The notes under the pieces: model-generated
The model's database searches: none
Told to the model about the DNA's origin: nothing
What the model saw: only the letters and a program-made list of their open reading frames with translations
Program-made: the position numbers and the translations under genes
NCBI GenBank assembly: GCA_050084985.1
Contig: JBITNC010000001.1
Location: forward strand, 48,360,001 to 48,424,000
DNA length: 64,000 nucleotides
DNA from: Nageia nagi
Lineage: Eukaryota; Pinophyta
Reading direction: 5' to 3'
In this document: positions 10,661 to 20,740 of the stretch, one piece after another
How positions within the stretch are numbered: position 1 is the stretch's first letter
Layout of the letters: every line of letters begins with the position of its first letter

Positions 10661-11845
10661 ATGTCTCCCATAATCAGCTCCTAGTCAAACGAGTTTAAAT
10701 GTCACCTGGCTGCTGCCTTCTCGTTGTGTGTGGAGGTGAGGAAGACCCGAAGGAGTCAAACTAAGGTTGCCTACATTGAAGAGAGTCTACCTCCACCGCA
10801 TCCTTCTCCCTCACTAGCCAGGCACGACCTCTCAGAATACCAGTCGCCAAAACGTGAGATGCCATCTCCTCGTCACTATATCTCCTTGCGCACCTCTGCC
10901 TACACACATGAAGATTTGACCACCACCAGCCTCCCTCTCGGCCCTTCGCACACACAGTTGGGACTTACTTGCCATGTTGTCTCAAGCGACGTAGAATACA
11001 AAAATGGTTTCATGTAGATCCCAAAGAGACGTCTACACCAATGTGACTGTCTTTAGATGTAAAACCAAACTCTACAAAGGCTAAAGGACAATTTAACATT
11101 CTCCTCCCTTACCAGCTACGCCTTCTCCCTCCTCCCTCACCATCTAATCTACTATTATGCATGGCCACCATCACCTCCATTGCTGACCTTGAACTCTCTC
11201 CATTGGCTGTCTTCTAGTGCCTCCATGTAGGTCATCCTACCTCCCACGGTCAAGTATGATGGCTGCCAACTCCTTACAAGTCTTCTTTGTCACTTAAATG
11301 CACTTAGAAGCATTAATTTCTTGTTGACCACTTGCAAAAATGATGCACTTCCAAAAGCAACGTATGCTCTTCTTGGTAGAAGAAAAAGGGGGGGTCATAT
11401 TTTTACAACTACAAAGCATTTAATTGTTTTTTGACTTAGGAGTATTTTTTTAGTGCTTGAGGTAGGAGAAGCATTAAAATGCATAAGTAGGGGTATGGGT
11501 CTCCTTCTTTTTCCATTTAATTCTTGGAGACTTGGTAAGTGGTGAATATTTTTAACTTATTTTAAGTTAAACTTAGCTTAATTTTTAAAAAACAAAAATG
11601 CTTATAATATTTTTAATATTGCATGTTTAATTTACTAAGGTGCACATGCAATTTCTAGAATGCTAACCTCTTAGCATTTTTTTTCTCTAAGCATAGTAAT
11701 TTAGTCTAAGTATGCTATCTTTTTAAGTAAATAAGGGAATTTTTTTACTTAAAATACTTACTTATAAGACAAGTCTTAGCATACAAGTTTTTTTTTAGGG
11801 ATAAAACTTTAAGTGAAAAGGGGGGAATTGGTATAATTTTTACTT
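10661..11845 (+). other. Copia leader, second foreign-looking segment
   Basis: From about 10690 to 11290 the base composition shifts to pyrimidine-rich and clearly higher GC than the surroundings, with many CTCC and CACC runs. An open frame at 10724-11017 (97 codons) has no recognisable domain. The change in composition suggests a second acquired piece, but I cannot name a source. From 11300 to 11845 the leader is AT-rich again. Confidence 0.4.
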
Positions 11846-12010
11846 AAACTTTATCTAGATCTTGCATGCTAGACTTGTGATGCATGTCTCTTTATCTTGT
11901 AAACTTTATCTAGATCTTGCATGCTAAACTTATGATGCATGTCTCTTTATCTTGTAAACTTTATCTAGATATTGCATGCTAGACTTATGATGCATGTATC
12001 TTTATCTTGT
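11846..12010 (+). repeat. 55-bp tandem repeat, three units
   Basis: Units start at 11846, 11901 and 11956 with AAACTTTATCTAGAT. They differ at only a few bases. Confidence 0.9.
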
Positions 12011-12888
12011 TTGAGGAATAAAGCATGCTTAGGACTTAAAATTCTAAGTTAAATAATGCATGATGCATGATATTACTTAAATTTTTTAAGTCATGGAACA
12101 ATGCATGTTTTTTTAAAGTTATGGATTAATGCTAAGTAGGACTTAGTTCTTTTTTTCATGAATTGAACAAAATATACAAAATGTAAAATGTCCTTTAGGG
12201 GTTAGTACAAAACCCATTGGACTTTTAAGGTTTTTCAAGCTCGTGTGGATGATGCAATTTTACTTTACTTTATATTTTTGCACAATTTGCTTTATACTTG
12301 CAAAACACAAATATTGAAAGTAACCCTAAAATGAACACATCCGCACGTATTCTTCCACAACATGACTTGTTTGGGGAGCCACGAGGTGAGGATAGGGCAG
12401 ACTGGAGCCCTTTTAGTTCGAAGACCCAAGTGGTGGTAAGTCCGTCTTAATTGCCCCTAAGACCTCTGTTGGATTGGACATAACTCTATTAGGTGGACAG
12501 GCATGTGTGTAGTGATACCACATGTCCGCACGTCCATTCAGGGATTATCCTGATAACCTAGGAGGAAAATTGAAAACCTTAATCAAGATCATTAAAATGG
12601 TCGGTCCAAGATACGTCGGATCCTTGGAAAATAGTTGGTACTTCTCCTTGTGAGAGTATATTACTGACCAAGGTGAACTGGTTGAGGACTGGTAGTACCT
12701 GGGCTCCACCTTGCAGGCATCCAGGTGAAGGCCTAATTCTATACAAGAAAACAACCCCAACTTTATTCCTCTACGGATCGTGGTTTATAAGTTTGCACAT
12801 GTGGGACATGTTTACTTATGTTTGATTTGTATAGATGGAAACTTGTAAAAATTTGCATTCTTATTGCATATTTACTTTTGTACAGACA
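12011..12888 (+). other. Copia leader up to gag
   Basis: Untranslated leader. It contains no open frame that I would call a gene; the minus-strand frame at 12545-12760 has no recognisable domain. Confidence 0.45.
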
Positions 12889-14341
12889 ATGGTTGAAACC
12901 TTCATACTCAAGCATATACTCGACGGTTCTAACTTCGGTATATGGGAACCTCGTATGAGAGCTGAGTTATAAGCAAGGAAGTTGTGGCAGACAGTTAATG
13001 AAGATCTAGTCGCTCCTACAGATGAGAAGGCTCTTGAAATTTATAACTCAAAGAATGAGTTAGCAACCTCAATGATCTATCGTGTAGTTTCAGATGACAT
13101 TCTTCTCATGATCTCTTCTTTGACATCAGCAAAAGAAGCTTGGGATAGACTAAAGAAAATTTACCTTGGGTCCAAATTTTCAAGGAGGTTCACCATTCTA
13201 AAAAGTTATTGCAATATCATCAAGGTGAAGATGAAAGTGCCTCAATCTACTTGAACAAAATCATTGACCTCAGGACACAACTGGTTGGCTGTGGGTGCAA
13301 TTGGATCAATGATGAGTTCATGGTCTTCATCATTCTTCAAAGCCTCTCTACAAAGTTCAGTAACTTTATCACAGTTATGGAGACTAGGCTCGATGATGAA
13401 GAAGATGTCATCTCTCTTGACAACCTTTCTAGACTCCTTCTAAGCATGAGGAAACTTTGAACAAGAAAATGTTGAACCTTTCTCCAAAGGATAATAGCAT
13501 TGCTCTAGGAGCAACCAAAACTCCTTTCAAGAAGACATTCAAACATTATAAATTCAAAGATAACAAATCCTCATCTACCATCAGGAAGCACGGTAACTTC
13601 AAGCAAAGGAATGATAAAGCTAGATCAAGCAAACCAACACCTATAGAAAAGTTTGATGGAAATTGTAACTTTTGTGGCATCTTTGGTCACAAAGAGCATG
13701 ATTGTCGTAAAAAGAAATTTGCTCAAAAAGGCAAGGGAAATGCAAATGTAAGAAATTTCAATAATAAAAAGAAGAACAAGCATGCTGCTACTGTTGCCTA
13801 CTACTCAATGACTCAAACTATTTCAAATGATTGGATTATTGATTCAGGATGCACAAATCACATGTGTTATGAAAAGGATAAGTTTGAAAAGGATAAGTAC
13901 AAGAAGGATGCAGTTGTGATAGGTGATAATACAGTCCTTGATGTTCAAGGAACATGGAGTGTGAAGATTCATGGAAAGGCTCTTGATAATGTCTTTTATA
14001 TGCCTAAACTAAGGATGAATATTATCTCTGTAATTCAGATTACAAGAAAAGGATACTCATTTGAGTTTACCTCACACTCCTGGTGTGTTAAGAAAGGACT
14101 TGCCACCTTGATGAAAGGATCAGTAAAGGATGACCTTTATATTATGTATCAAGTTCCTTCAAAGATGTGTCTTGCTACAAATGTTTGTTTAAAGGGCAAT
14201 CTTTGGCATCAACGATTAGGGCACCTTAACCACAAGAGTATTCAAGATATGAAAAATCAAGAACTTGTGGAAGGTTTACCTAATATTTCACCCACAAATG
14301 GTCTCTATGAAAGGTGCATTCTAGGAAAGATGAATAGGTAA
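12889..14341 (+). pseudogene. Copia gag, protease and pre-integrase region, broken
   Basis: Begins ATG at 12889 (MVETFILKHILDGSNFGIWE). The gag domain (AKEAWDRLKKIYLGS) is followed by a perfect CCHC knuckle, CNFCGIFGHKEHDC, at about 13666-13707. Next comes the aspartic protease with its DSG active site (DWIIDSGCTNHMC, about 13830-13868), and then the pre-integrase zinc region (LWHQRLGHLNHKS). Breaks: TAA at 12970-12972, frameshifts near 13198 and 13445, and a frame change near 14340 just before integrase. In a live element gag forms the particle and the protease cuts the polyprotein. Confidence 0.9.
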
Positions 14342-16779
14342 AAGTTTGAAAAAAGATAAGGCAACTCGAGCCACTCGTCCTCTTCAGCTTGTGCATTCAG
14401 ATTTGATGGGTCCGTTTCAGACTAAGTCTCTAAGGGGAGCTTCTTATGTTCTGACCTTCATTGATGACTTCAGTAGGATGACATTTGGTTATCTACTTGA
14501 GCACAAGGATCAAACCTTTGACAGGTTTAAAGACTTCAAGGCTCTTGTTGAAAATCAAACTGATTTTAAGATCAAGATGCTGAGATCTGATAATGGGGGT
14601 GAGTATAATAGCAATGAGTTTAACGACTATTGTGTTAAACATGGGATCAAGTGGCAATTCATAATCCCATACACCCCTCAGCAAAATGGAGTTGCTGAAA
14701 GGAAGAATCACACCATTATGGAAATGGCAAGATGCATGTTGGGTAACCTTCCTAGTTTCTTATGGAGAGAAGCTGTTCACACTACTGTTCACACCCTAAA
14801 TAGGTGTCCTACTAAAGCAGTTGAAGGAAAAACTCCGTATGAAGCATGGACGGGAAAGAAACCTAACATCTCACACTTCAAGGTCTTTGGTTGTGATGCA
14901 TTTGCCTTCATTACCTCAGAGAAAAGAAAGAAGCTAGACAAAAGATCAGAAAAATGCATCTTTATGGGGTATGATAATCAGCATAGAGGTTACAGGCTCT
15001 ACTCCTCATCCCATAAAATAGTCTTTGTTTCTAGGGATGTTAAATTCAATGAACTTCCTAAGGATACGACTTCTCATGCTGAGGTGTCTGATTCAGATGA
15101 TTCTACGCCTGAACCTAACTGGTTGGATGATCATGTAGGGAAGTCACCACAAGAGCAAAATTCTCCAGCTCAGAGAATTACAAGGAGTATGACCTTGAAT
15201 AAATCCTTATTTGCCAAAATTGATAATATGAATGAGCCATCAACATTCAAAGAAGCTTCCAAGCAAGAGTGTTGGATGGAAGCTATGAAAGTTGAGTACG
15301 AGGCACTCATGAAAAATGAAACTTGGGATTTGGTTCCTTATCCCAATGAGAAAAATGTGATTGGAAATAAATGGATATACAAGGTCAAGTACAATTCTGA
15401 TGGAGAAGTTGAAAAATATAAAGCAAGGTTAGTGGCCAAAGGATTCACTCAGAAATATGGTATTGATTATGAGGAAACCTTTGCTCCTATGGCCAAGATG
15501 CCTACTGTTAGGATAATCCTTGCTCTTTCTGCAGCTCAAGGTTGGAAAGTTTTTGAACTTGATGTTAAGAGTGCATTTCTCAATGGTGACTTGGATGTAG
15601 AAATCTATATGAATCAACCAGAAGGATTTATTCCAGAAGGAAAAGAGTCTCTTGTGTGCAAGCTAAAGAAGTCTTTGTATGGACTTAAATAAGCACCTAG
15701 AGCATGGTACAAAAAAATTTCAGGATTCTTTACAGATATTGGTTTTTCCAAGTGCTTCTCTGACTCAGATCTCTATGTACTCAATCAAGGAAAAGACGTG
15801 GTCTTAATTCTCCTTTATGTGGATGATCTTCTCATAACAGGCAACAATATTGAAATCATCCAAGAGTGCATATCCAAACTGAAGGCAACATTTGAAATGA
15901 CTGATCTAGGTCTATTGCATTACTATCTTGGAATGCAAGTATACCAACATAAAGATTTACTTATCTTAGTCAATCTAAGTATATATCAGACATCTTACAA
16001 AAGTTTGGAATGGAGGAGTGTAGATATGCTGCAATACCTGTTTCTCCTGGAATCGTTGTATCACTGAGCTCAGATTCTCAATTGGTTGATGCTACAACTT
16101 ATAGGTAATTGATTAGTAGTCTTCTGTATCTGACTATCTCTCGACCTGATATTACCTTTGCAATGAATCTGATGGCACGATTCATGCAAAAACCATATGT
16201 TGAACACCTCAATGCTGTTAAGAAAATCTTGAGGTATGTGGCAGGGATAAAGGATCTTGCTCTTAAGTATTCCAAAGTGCCCTCAATTGTTCTCTCAGGG
16301 TTCTCAGATTCTGATTATGGGGGAGATAGAGATGATAGAAAATCAACCTTACATATGTGTTCAGCATTGGTTCAGGTGCTATCTCTTGGGCTTCCAAGAA
16401 GCAACCTGTTGTGACTCTTTCTACCACCGAAGCTGAATATCGAGCCATGTCTGTTACCGCCCAAGAAGCTATTTGGCTAAGGCATCTTCTAAATGAAATT
16501 GGGTATAAGCAAAATGGCCCATATCTTATTTCTTCAGACAATCAATCGGCTATCTCTTTGGCTAAGAATCATGTGTTCCATCAGAGAACCAAGCATGTGG
16601 AAATCCAAGCCCATTTTAGCAGGGAGAAGGTTCTAGATGACATCATACACTTGGAGTATTGTCCATCTACTGAAAACTCTGCTGATTTATTCACCAAGCC
16701 CCTTCTTGAAGCTCAGTTCAGCAAGCTTAGGGATTCTCTCGGGTTGGTGAAGTTGCCCTCAAGGGGGAGTGAAGTTTGA
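14342..16779 (+). pseudogene. Copia integrase, reverse transcriptase and RNase H, broken
   Basis: The integrase core is open and keeps its three acidic residues in the contexts VHSDLMGP, LRSDNGGEY and NGVAERKN. Reverse transcriptase follows (WIYKVKYNSDGEVEKYKARL, DVKSAFLNGDL, and the catalytic YVDD at about 15819-15830). RNase H ends the polyprotein (SFSDSDYGG-like, TLSTTEAEY, DNQSAI, HVEIQAHF). Breaks: TAA at 15690-15692, a frameshift near 15960, TAA at 16106-16108 and a frameshift near 16350. All three stops of the element fit CAA changed to TAA. The domain order (integrase before reverse transcriptase) identifies Ty1/copia. Confidence 0.93.
16761..16769 (+). other. Upstream polypurine tract
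   Basis: AAGGGGGAG, followed by TG, at the end of the pol frame. The same 11 bases recur at 17844-17854 in front of the 3' LTR. Confidence 0.7.
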
Positions 16780-16838
16780 ACTTTTGTTAGTGATGACAAC
16801 TTCACCTCTAAGAGGCCTTTTTTTGATTGTACATTCTA

Positions 16839-17385
16839 TACCTCCGTGGTAAGTTTGCTCTGCGTGACAAACTTGTTGTACAATTATTATTATAGAGTGT
16901 TGATTATTTTATACCTCCGTGGTAAGTTTGCTCTGCGTGACAAACTTGTTGTACATTTTTATACCTCCGTGGTAAGTTTGCTCTACGTGACAAACTTATT
17001 GTACATTTTTATACCTCCATGGTAAGTTTGCTCTGCATGACAAACTTGTTGTACATTTTATACCTCCGTGGTAAGTTTACTCTGTGTGACAAACTTGTTG
17101 TACATTTTATACCTCCATGGTAAGTTTGCTCTACGTGACAAACTTGTTGTACATTTTTATACCTCCGTGGTAAGTTTGCTCTGTATGAAAAACTTGTTGT
17201 ACATTTTATACCTCTGTGGTGAGTTTGCTCTGCGTGAGAAACTCGTTGTACAATTTTTGAGCATATAATTAATATACCTATGTGGTAAGTTCGCTCTGCG
17301 TGACGAACTTGTTGTACATTATATACCTCTGTGGTGAGTTTGCTCTGCGTGAGAAACTCGTTGTACAATTTTTATGCTCTATTAA
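16839..17385 (+). repeat. Ten tandem hairpin repeats in the copia 3' region
   Basis: Ten units of mostly 49-50 bp. Each has the frame TACCTCCGTGGT, then a 7-bp arm (AAGTTTG), the loop CTCTGCGTGA and the complementary arm (CAAACTT), ending GTTGTACA. Two arms change together: units 8 and 10 have GAGTTT paired with AAACTC, and unit 9 has AAGTTCG paired with CGAACTT. Units 5 and 7 have single mismatches. Units 1, 8 and 10 carry longer AT-rich tails. Unit length is not a multiple of three, so the long minus-strand frame across it is not a gene. Confidence 0.9.
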
Positions 17386-17843
17386 TAATCAACACATGTC
17401 TATATACAACAGGTGATTATGAGTGATGGCTTGGCATCTCCGTGATGACTTATAGTGCACCATTAATCAGTTATTTATAAGATGACATTATTTGATTCTC
17501 TTATTTGAATATATGATGCATCTAACTGATTTTGTTCATGAGTTGCTTGTAGCATGCAGGATCTTCTTCAGAAATGCAGGTTACTCACCTTGTGAAAGCA
17601 AGCTCATGGAGAATCACATGTCAACTTAAAGTTGATCGACTACTATGTACAAGTGAAACCAGTTGTGGTTAATGATTGTATTGTAAACCATTTTGTCAAA
17701 TGGTAATGTAGTGAGTCTCATACTAGTTCTCAAAAAGATTCTCAAATATGTAAATGTTCTCATCTCCACTTGTATCTCTATGGAGGAGAACTCTCTCTTA
17801 CTCTCTCTCTTCTCTCTTCTACGCTCTATCCCAATATTGCATT
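17386..17843 (+). other. Copia 3' untranslated region
   Basis: No open frame of note. Ends in a CT-rich stretch at about 17782-17825 before the polypurine tract. Confidence 0.5.
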
Positions 17844-17852
17844 AAGGGGGAG
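17844..17852 (+). other. Polypurine tract at the 3' LTR
   Basis: AAGGGGGAG directly before TGTTAG. This is the expected primer site for plus-strand DNA synthesis. Confidence 0.85.
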
Positions 17853-18342
17853 TGTTAGAATTTGTAATGAAATATTATGAATATCTAAACTCCTTGTAAG
17901 TTCAATTAATCACTTAAAGGATATGTAGATACCTTAAGGGATTAATTGAATTCTTTATTATATGTGGACTTTGAACTAACCATGGGGTTAGTTGGTAGGT
18001 TAAAGTTAGGTCATGCATTTATTGTAACCCTAACCTTACCCTTGGGTTAAAGGGAGGTTAGGGAGGTGCTCTCAAGCTATAAATAGAGGGTCTCTCCTCT
18101 TGTAATTAATATCTTAGATTTGGAGTAACATTACTCTACTAGTTTGTAGGAGAGGAAGAGAATAGTTGTAAGAGAGGCATACTTGAGAATTGAGATACTA
18201 GTTGTGGATGTACTCCCAAGGAGGGAGGAACCACATTATATTGGTGTCATATTGTGTGAATGGTGTTGTTAGCTAGTAGATGATGAATGATTTAGCTTCC
18301 TAGTCTTGGACCTTGAGAATTAGATCTAGGTTAATTCCATCA
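17853..18342 (+). repeat. 3' LTR of the copia element
   Basis: 490 bp, TGTTAG to CCATCA. It matches 9246-9730 apart from about five substitutions and an extra CTCTA, and is followed by GAAAC (18343-18347), the right target duplication. Confidence 0.93.
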
Positions 18343-18347
18343 GAAAC

Positions 18348-18791
18348 TAAAAAATATGGGATGAATATGATCTTAACATATCACATAAAACCTTTTACTA
18401 AAGTTTTATCATTTGATTTTTCATTGAGAAGATTGCTAATGACCCTTTTTACAAGTTAGGAGAATTATCGATGATCTTATCATATCAGATAAAAAAGTTT
18501 GCTCTACATGTAGAATTTTTCTACTCTTTATCTTGTTGGAAAGATCTTACTAAGATATACAATCTTGATAAACTTGATTTGCAAAAATATAAAAATAAAT
18601 GATTAATAATCTAGCTTGAAAAACCTTATTGTCACATCTTCAAATTTTTGGAAGCCATAACTTTGAGATGATATTTTTAAAAAAGTTAACTATTTTCTTT
18701 AGATCTCTCCATTTGTAAAACTTATTTTATGAGAATTCCTTAGTGTTAGGACCATTAGCAATCTATTTTTAGGCAACCAAAGGTCCTTTTA
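18348..18791. other. Unassigned AT-rich DNA
   Basis: Flank of the copia insertion. No gene or known element is recognised. Confidence 0.4.
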
Positions 18792-20310
18792 TGTGATGTC
18801 CCATTTGATCTAAAGATAAATTATATCATCGCCACTTTGTAATCTATAGTTAGTTAATGTGTGTAGTATGATTGTGCAACTCAAGGTGAAAGCTTATGGT
18901 CCTATGGACCCCATTGTGATCCCAAAAATGGGACATATCCCTTGAGTAGTAATACGTGATGTCATGTATGGGTAATCCCAGATTGTGGGAATCCTTATAA
19001 CATCCCCTTTTAGAAGATAGAGTTCACCACAGGTCTTGGAGAGTTGATATGATTTGTTCTTTGAATAGGTCATCTCATGGGAAACATTTTGATAGGTCAC
19101 ATGACATAGTTTCATTAAGAAATGAAGGAGTTATGATCTCTTGAAGTTTTCCAATCGCATTAGTCTTCCGCCTTGTGGCCACCCATGAAAATCTATAAAC
19201 AACTCCATATTAACTTCTTGAAATGTGACATCCCACTCCTTTGTATGCGAGTATGTTGTGATGTGTATTCAATGCATGTAGCAATAGTAATGGGACCATT
19301 TTTCTAAGTTGTGATACATGATTCTAAGGCATTGCATATCTACTAATTGGAACTTATGATTAAGGGTATCCCTAGGCAACATTGGAATAGAGAGGCATGC
19401 ACATGATTCTTAGGTGAGATCTAGGAGAGATTATAAATAAGGCATGAGGCCTCATTATGAGGTTACCACTTATATTATACTTTCTATACCGATCTTGATT
19501 GGGAAACAAAGTCTTAGCGATGCCAAGCAACTATTCTTAGATGGTGTCTAGAGGAGTGGTAGGGTTAGGATTCTAAAATTCTATGGCTTAGGTGGGTCAC
19601 CTAGCCCATCCGATGGAATTCTAAGGATGAGCTTCTACCTTTAGTGGTTTTTAGGATTCAAGGAGACTAATTATAAGGATGATCTTCTACCTTTAGTGGT
19701 TTTTAGGATTCAAGGAGACTCCTTTGCAAGAGGGGATTTAGATTACCGAGGAAGTCAATCAAATCCTATTATTTGGTTCAACTTGTTGAGGGTTTGGAAC
19801 CCTAGATCTGTTGGTGTACCTCCATTGTATATTCATTATCTCTCATAATAAAAGACAGTTCATTATGCCCCTTATGATTGTGTTGTTCCATTATGTGTTC
19901 CATGTGTTTGATATACTAGTGTGGGAAGCCTCATACTTGTGTTATATTGCATCCGTTAGTGTTATTATGTTGTGCATTATTGTTGTTAGGCATTTGTAGG
20001 GTTTACAAGGTGTTGGAGGAGCCCTAAGGGATGATTTTAGTATTTAGTGGCCCTCGTTTTGTGTTATGTGTTGTTTGGAAGGCCTATGAGGCCCACATTG
20101 GAGTGTTGAGGGGTTTATATGCCCTGGAGGCCAATCATAGGATTGTGCTTGCATTATGGTGTGGTTGTTGGGTGTTTATTTGTTTTTGCTTATTTTTCTT
20201 GCCCCTAGTTGATATAAAATTTTATCTTGATATTTATTCTCAACTTTTGATTTTGCTTTTGACCTTTAACTATTCATTACTACCTCATAATTTTCCCCCA
20301 AGTTAAATCA
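18792..20310 (+). repeat. Diverged gypsy-family LTR, probably solo
   Basis: Starts TGTGATGTCCC, like the LTR at 55180 (TGTGACGTCC). It keeps the landmarks GGACCCCATTGTGAT, GATTGTGGGAATCC, GCCCATCCGATGG and CTTCTACCTTTAGTGG in the same order. The right end is uncertain (about 20285-20310), and no target duplication or adjacent gag was found. It contains a 52-bp duplication. The 62- and 91-codon frames inside it (19811-20306) are not recognised. Confidence 0.6.
19623..19720 (+). repeat. 52-bp duplication inside the LTR
   Basis: AAGGATGAGCTTCTACC begins at 19623 and an almost identical copy begins at 19675. Other LTRs of this family in the window have one copy of this segment. Confidence 0.8.
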
Positions 20311-20379
20311 TGGTGGACCCCATGATAATTTTCCTTTATTTTTGCTAATCATGAAATGTACTTTGTTATACTTTAGATG

Positions 20380-20740
20380 CACTTTGATCGACATGATAAG
20401 TTGATGGGTGATGATAAGATGCTATGATTACAAATGATAGAAAGATACGATGAATATGTAGATAGTGATAACTTTGATGATAGAAAAGACTGATGATAGA
20501 CATGATAAAAAGCATGATAAGATACTTGATGAGATACATGATGAGAAACTTGATGACAACCTTGATGAGAAACTTGATTATTTTTTAATGAAAAATCTTA
20601 TAATAATGTCGATGAAAAACTTGATGATAACCATGATGAGAAATCTTATAATAATGTCGATGAAAACTTGATGATAACCATGATGAGAAACTCATGAAAT
20701 TTGTTATGAAAATTGATGATAATCTTGATAAAAAGAACTT
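20380..20740 (+). repeat. Minisatellite of GATGAGAAACTTGATGA type
   Basis: Imperfect units of about 18-22 bp, with a larger repeat of about 52 bp (AATCTTATAATAATGTCGATG) seen twice at 20594-20660. Short frames in both directions here follow from the repeat. Confidence 0.7.

Larger units (their letters stand above)
9246..18342 (+). mobile_element. Complete Ty1/copia retrotransposon
   Basis: The element has two near-identical LTRs, TGTTAGAATTTG to TTCCATCA. It also has a GAAAC target duplication, a PBS, gag, the copia-order pol (protease, integrase, reverse transcriptase, RNase H) and a polypurine tract. At 9.1 kb it is longer than a typical plant copia element of about 5 kb. The extra length is a 3.2-kb leader that contains a PPR gene fragment and tandem repeats, plus a 1.1-kb 3' block of hairpin repeats. 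The LTRs differ at about five bases plus one 5-bp insertion, so insertion was recent. The coding region has three stops and about five frameshifts, so this copy cannot make its own proteins. Confidence 0.93.

Noticed and set aside
17009-17368. 119-codon minus-strand open frame with internal peptide repeats
   Set aside because: It follows from the 49-50-bp hairpin repeat. The unit length breaks the register, the strand is opposite to the element, and there is no domain.
9247-18350. Copia and gypsy copies as functional proteins
   Set aside because: Each coding region has several stops or frame changes, so they are listed as pseudogenes.
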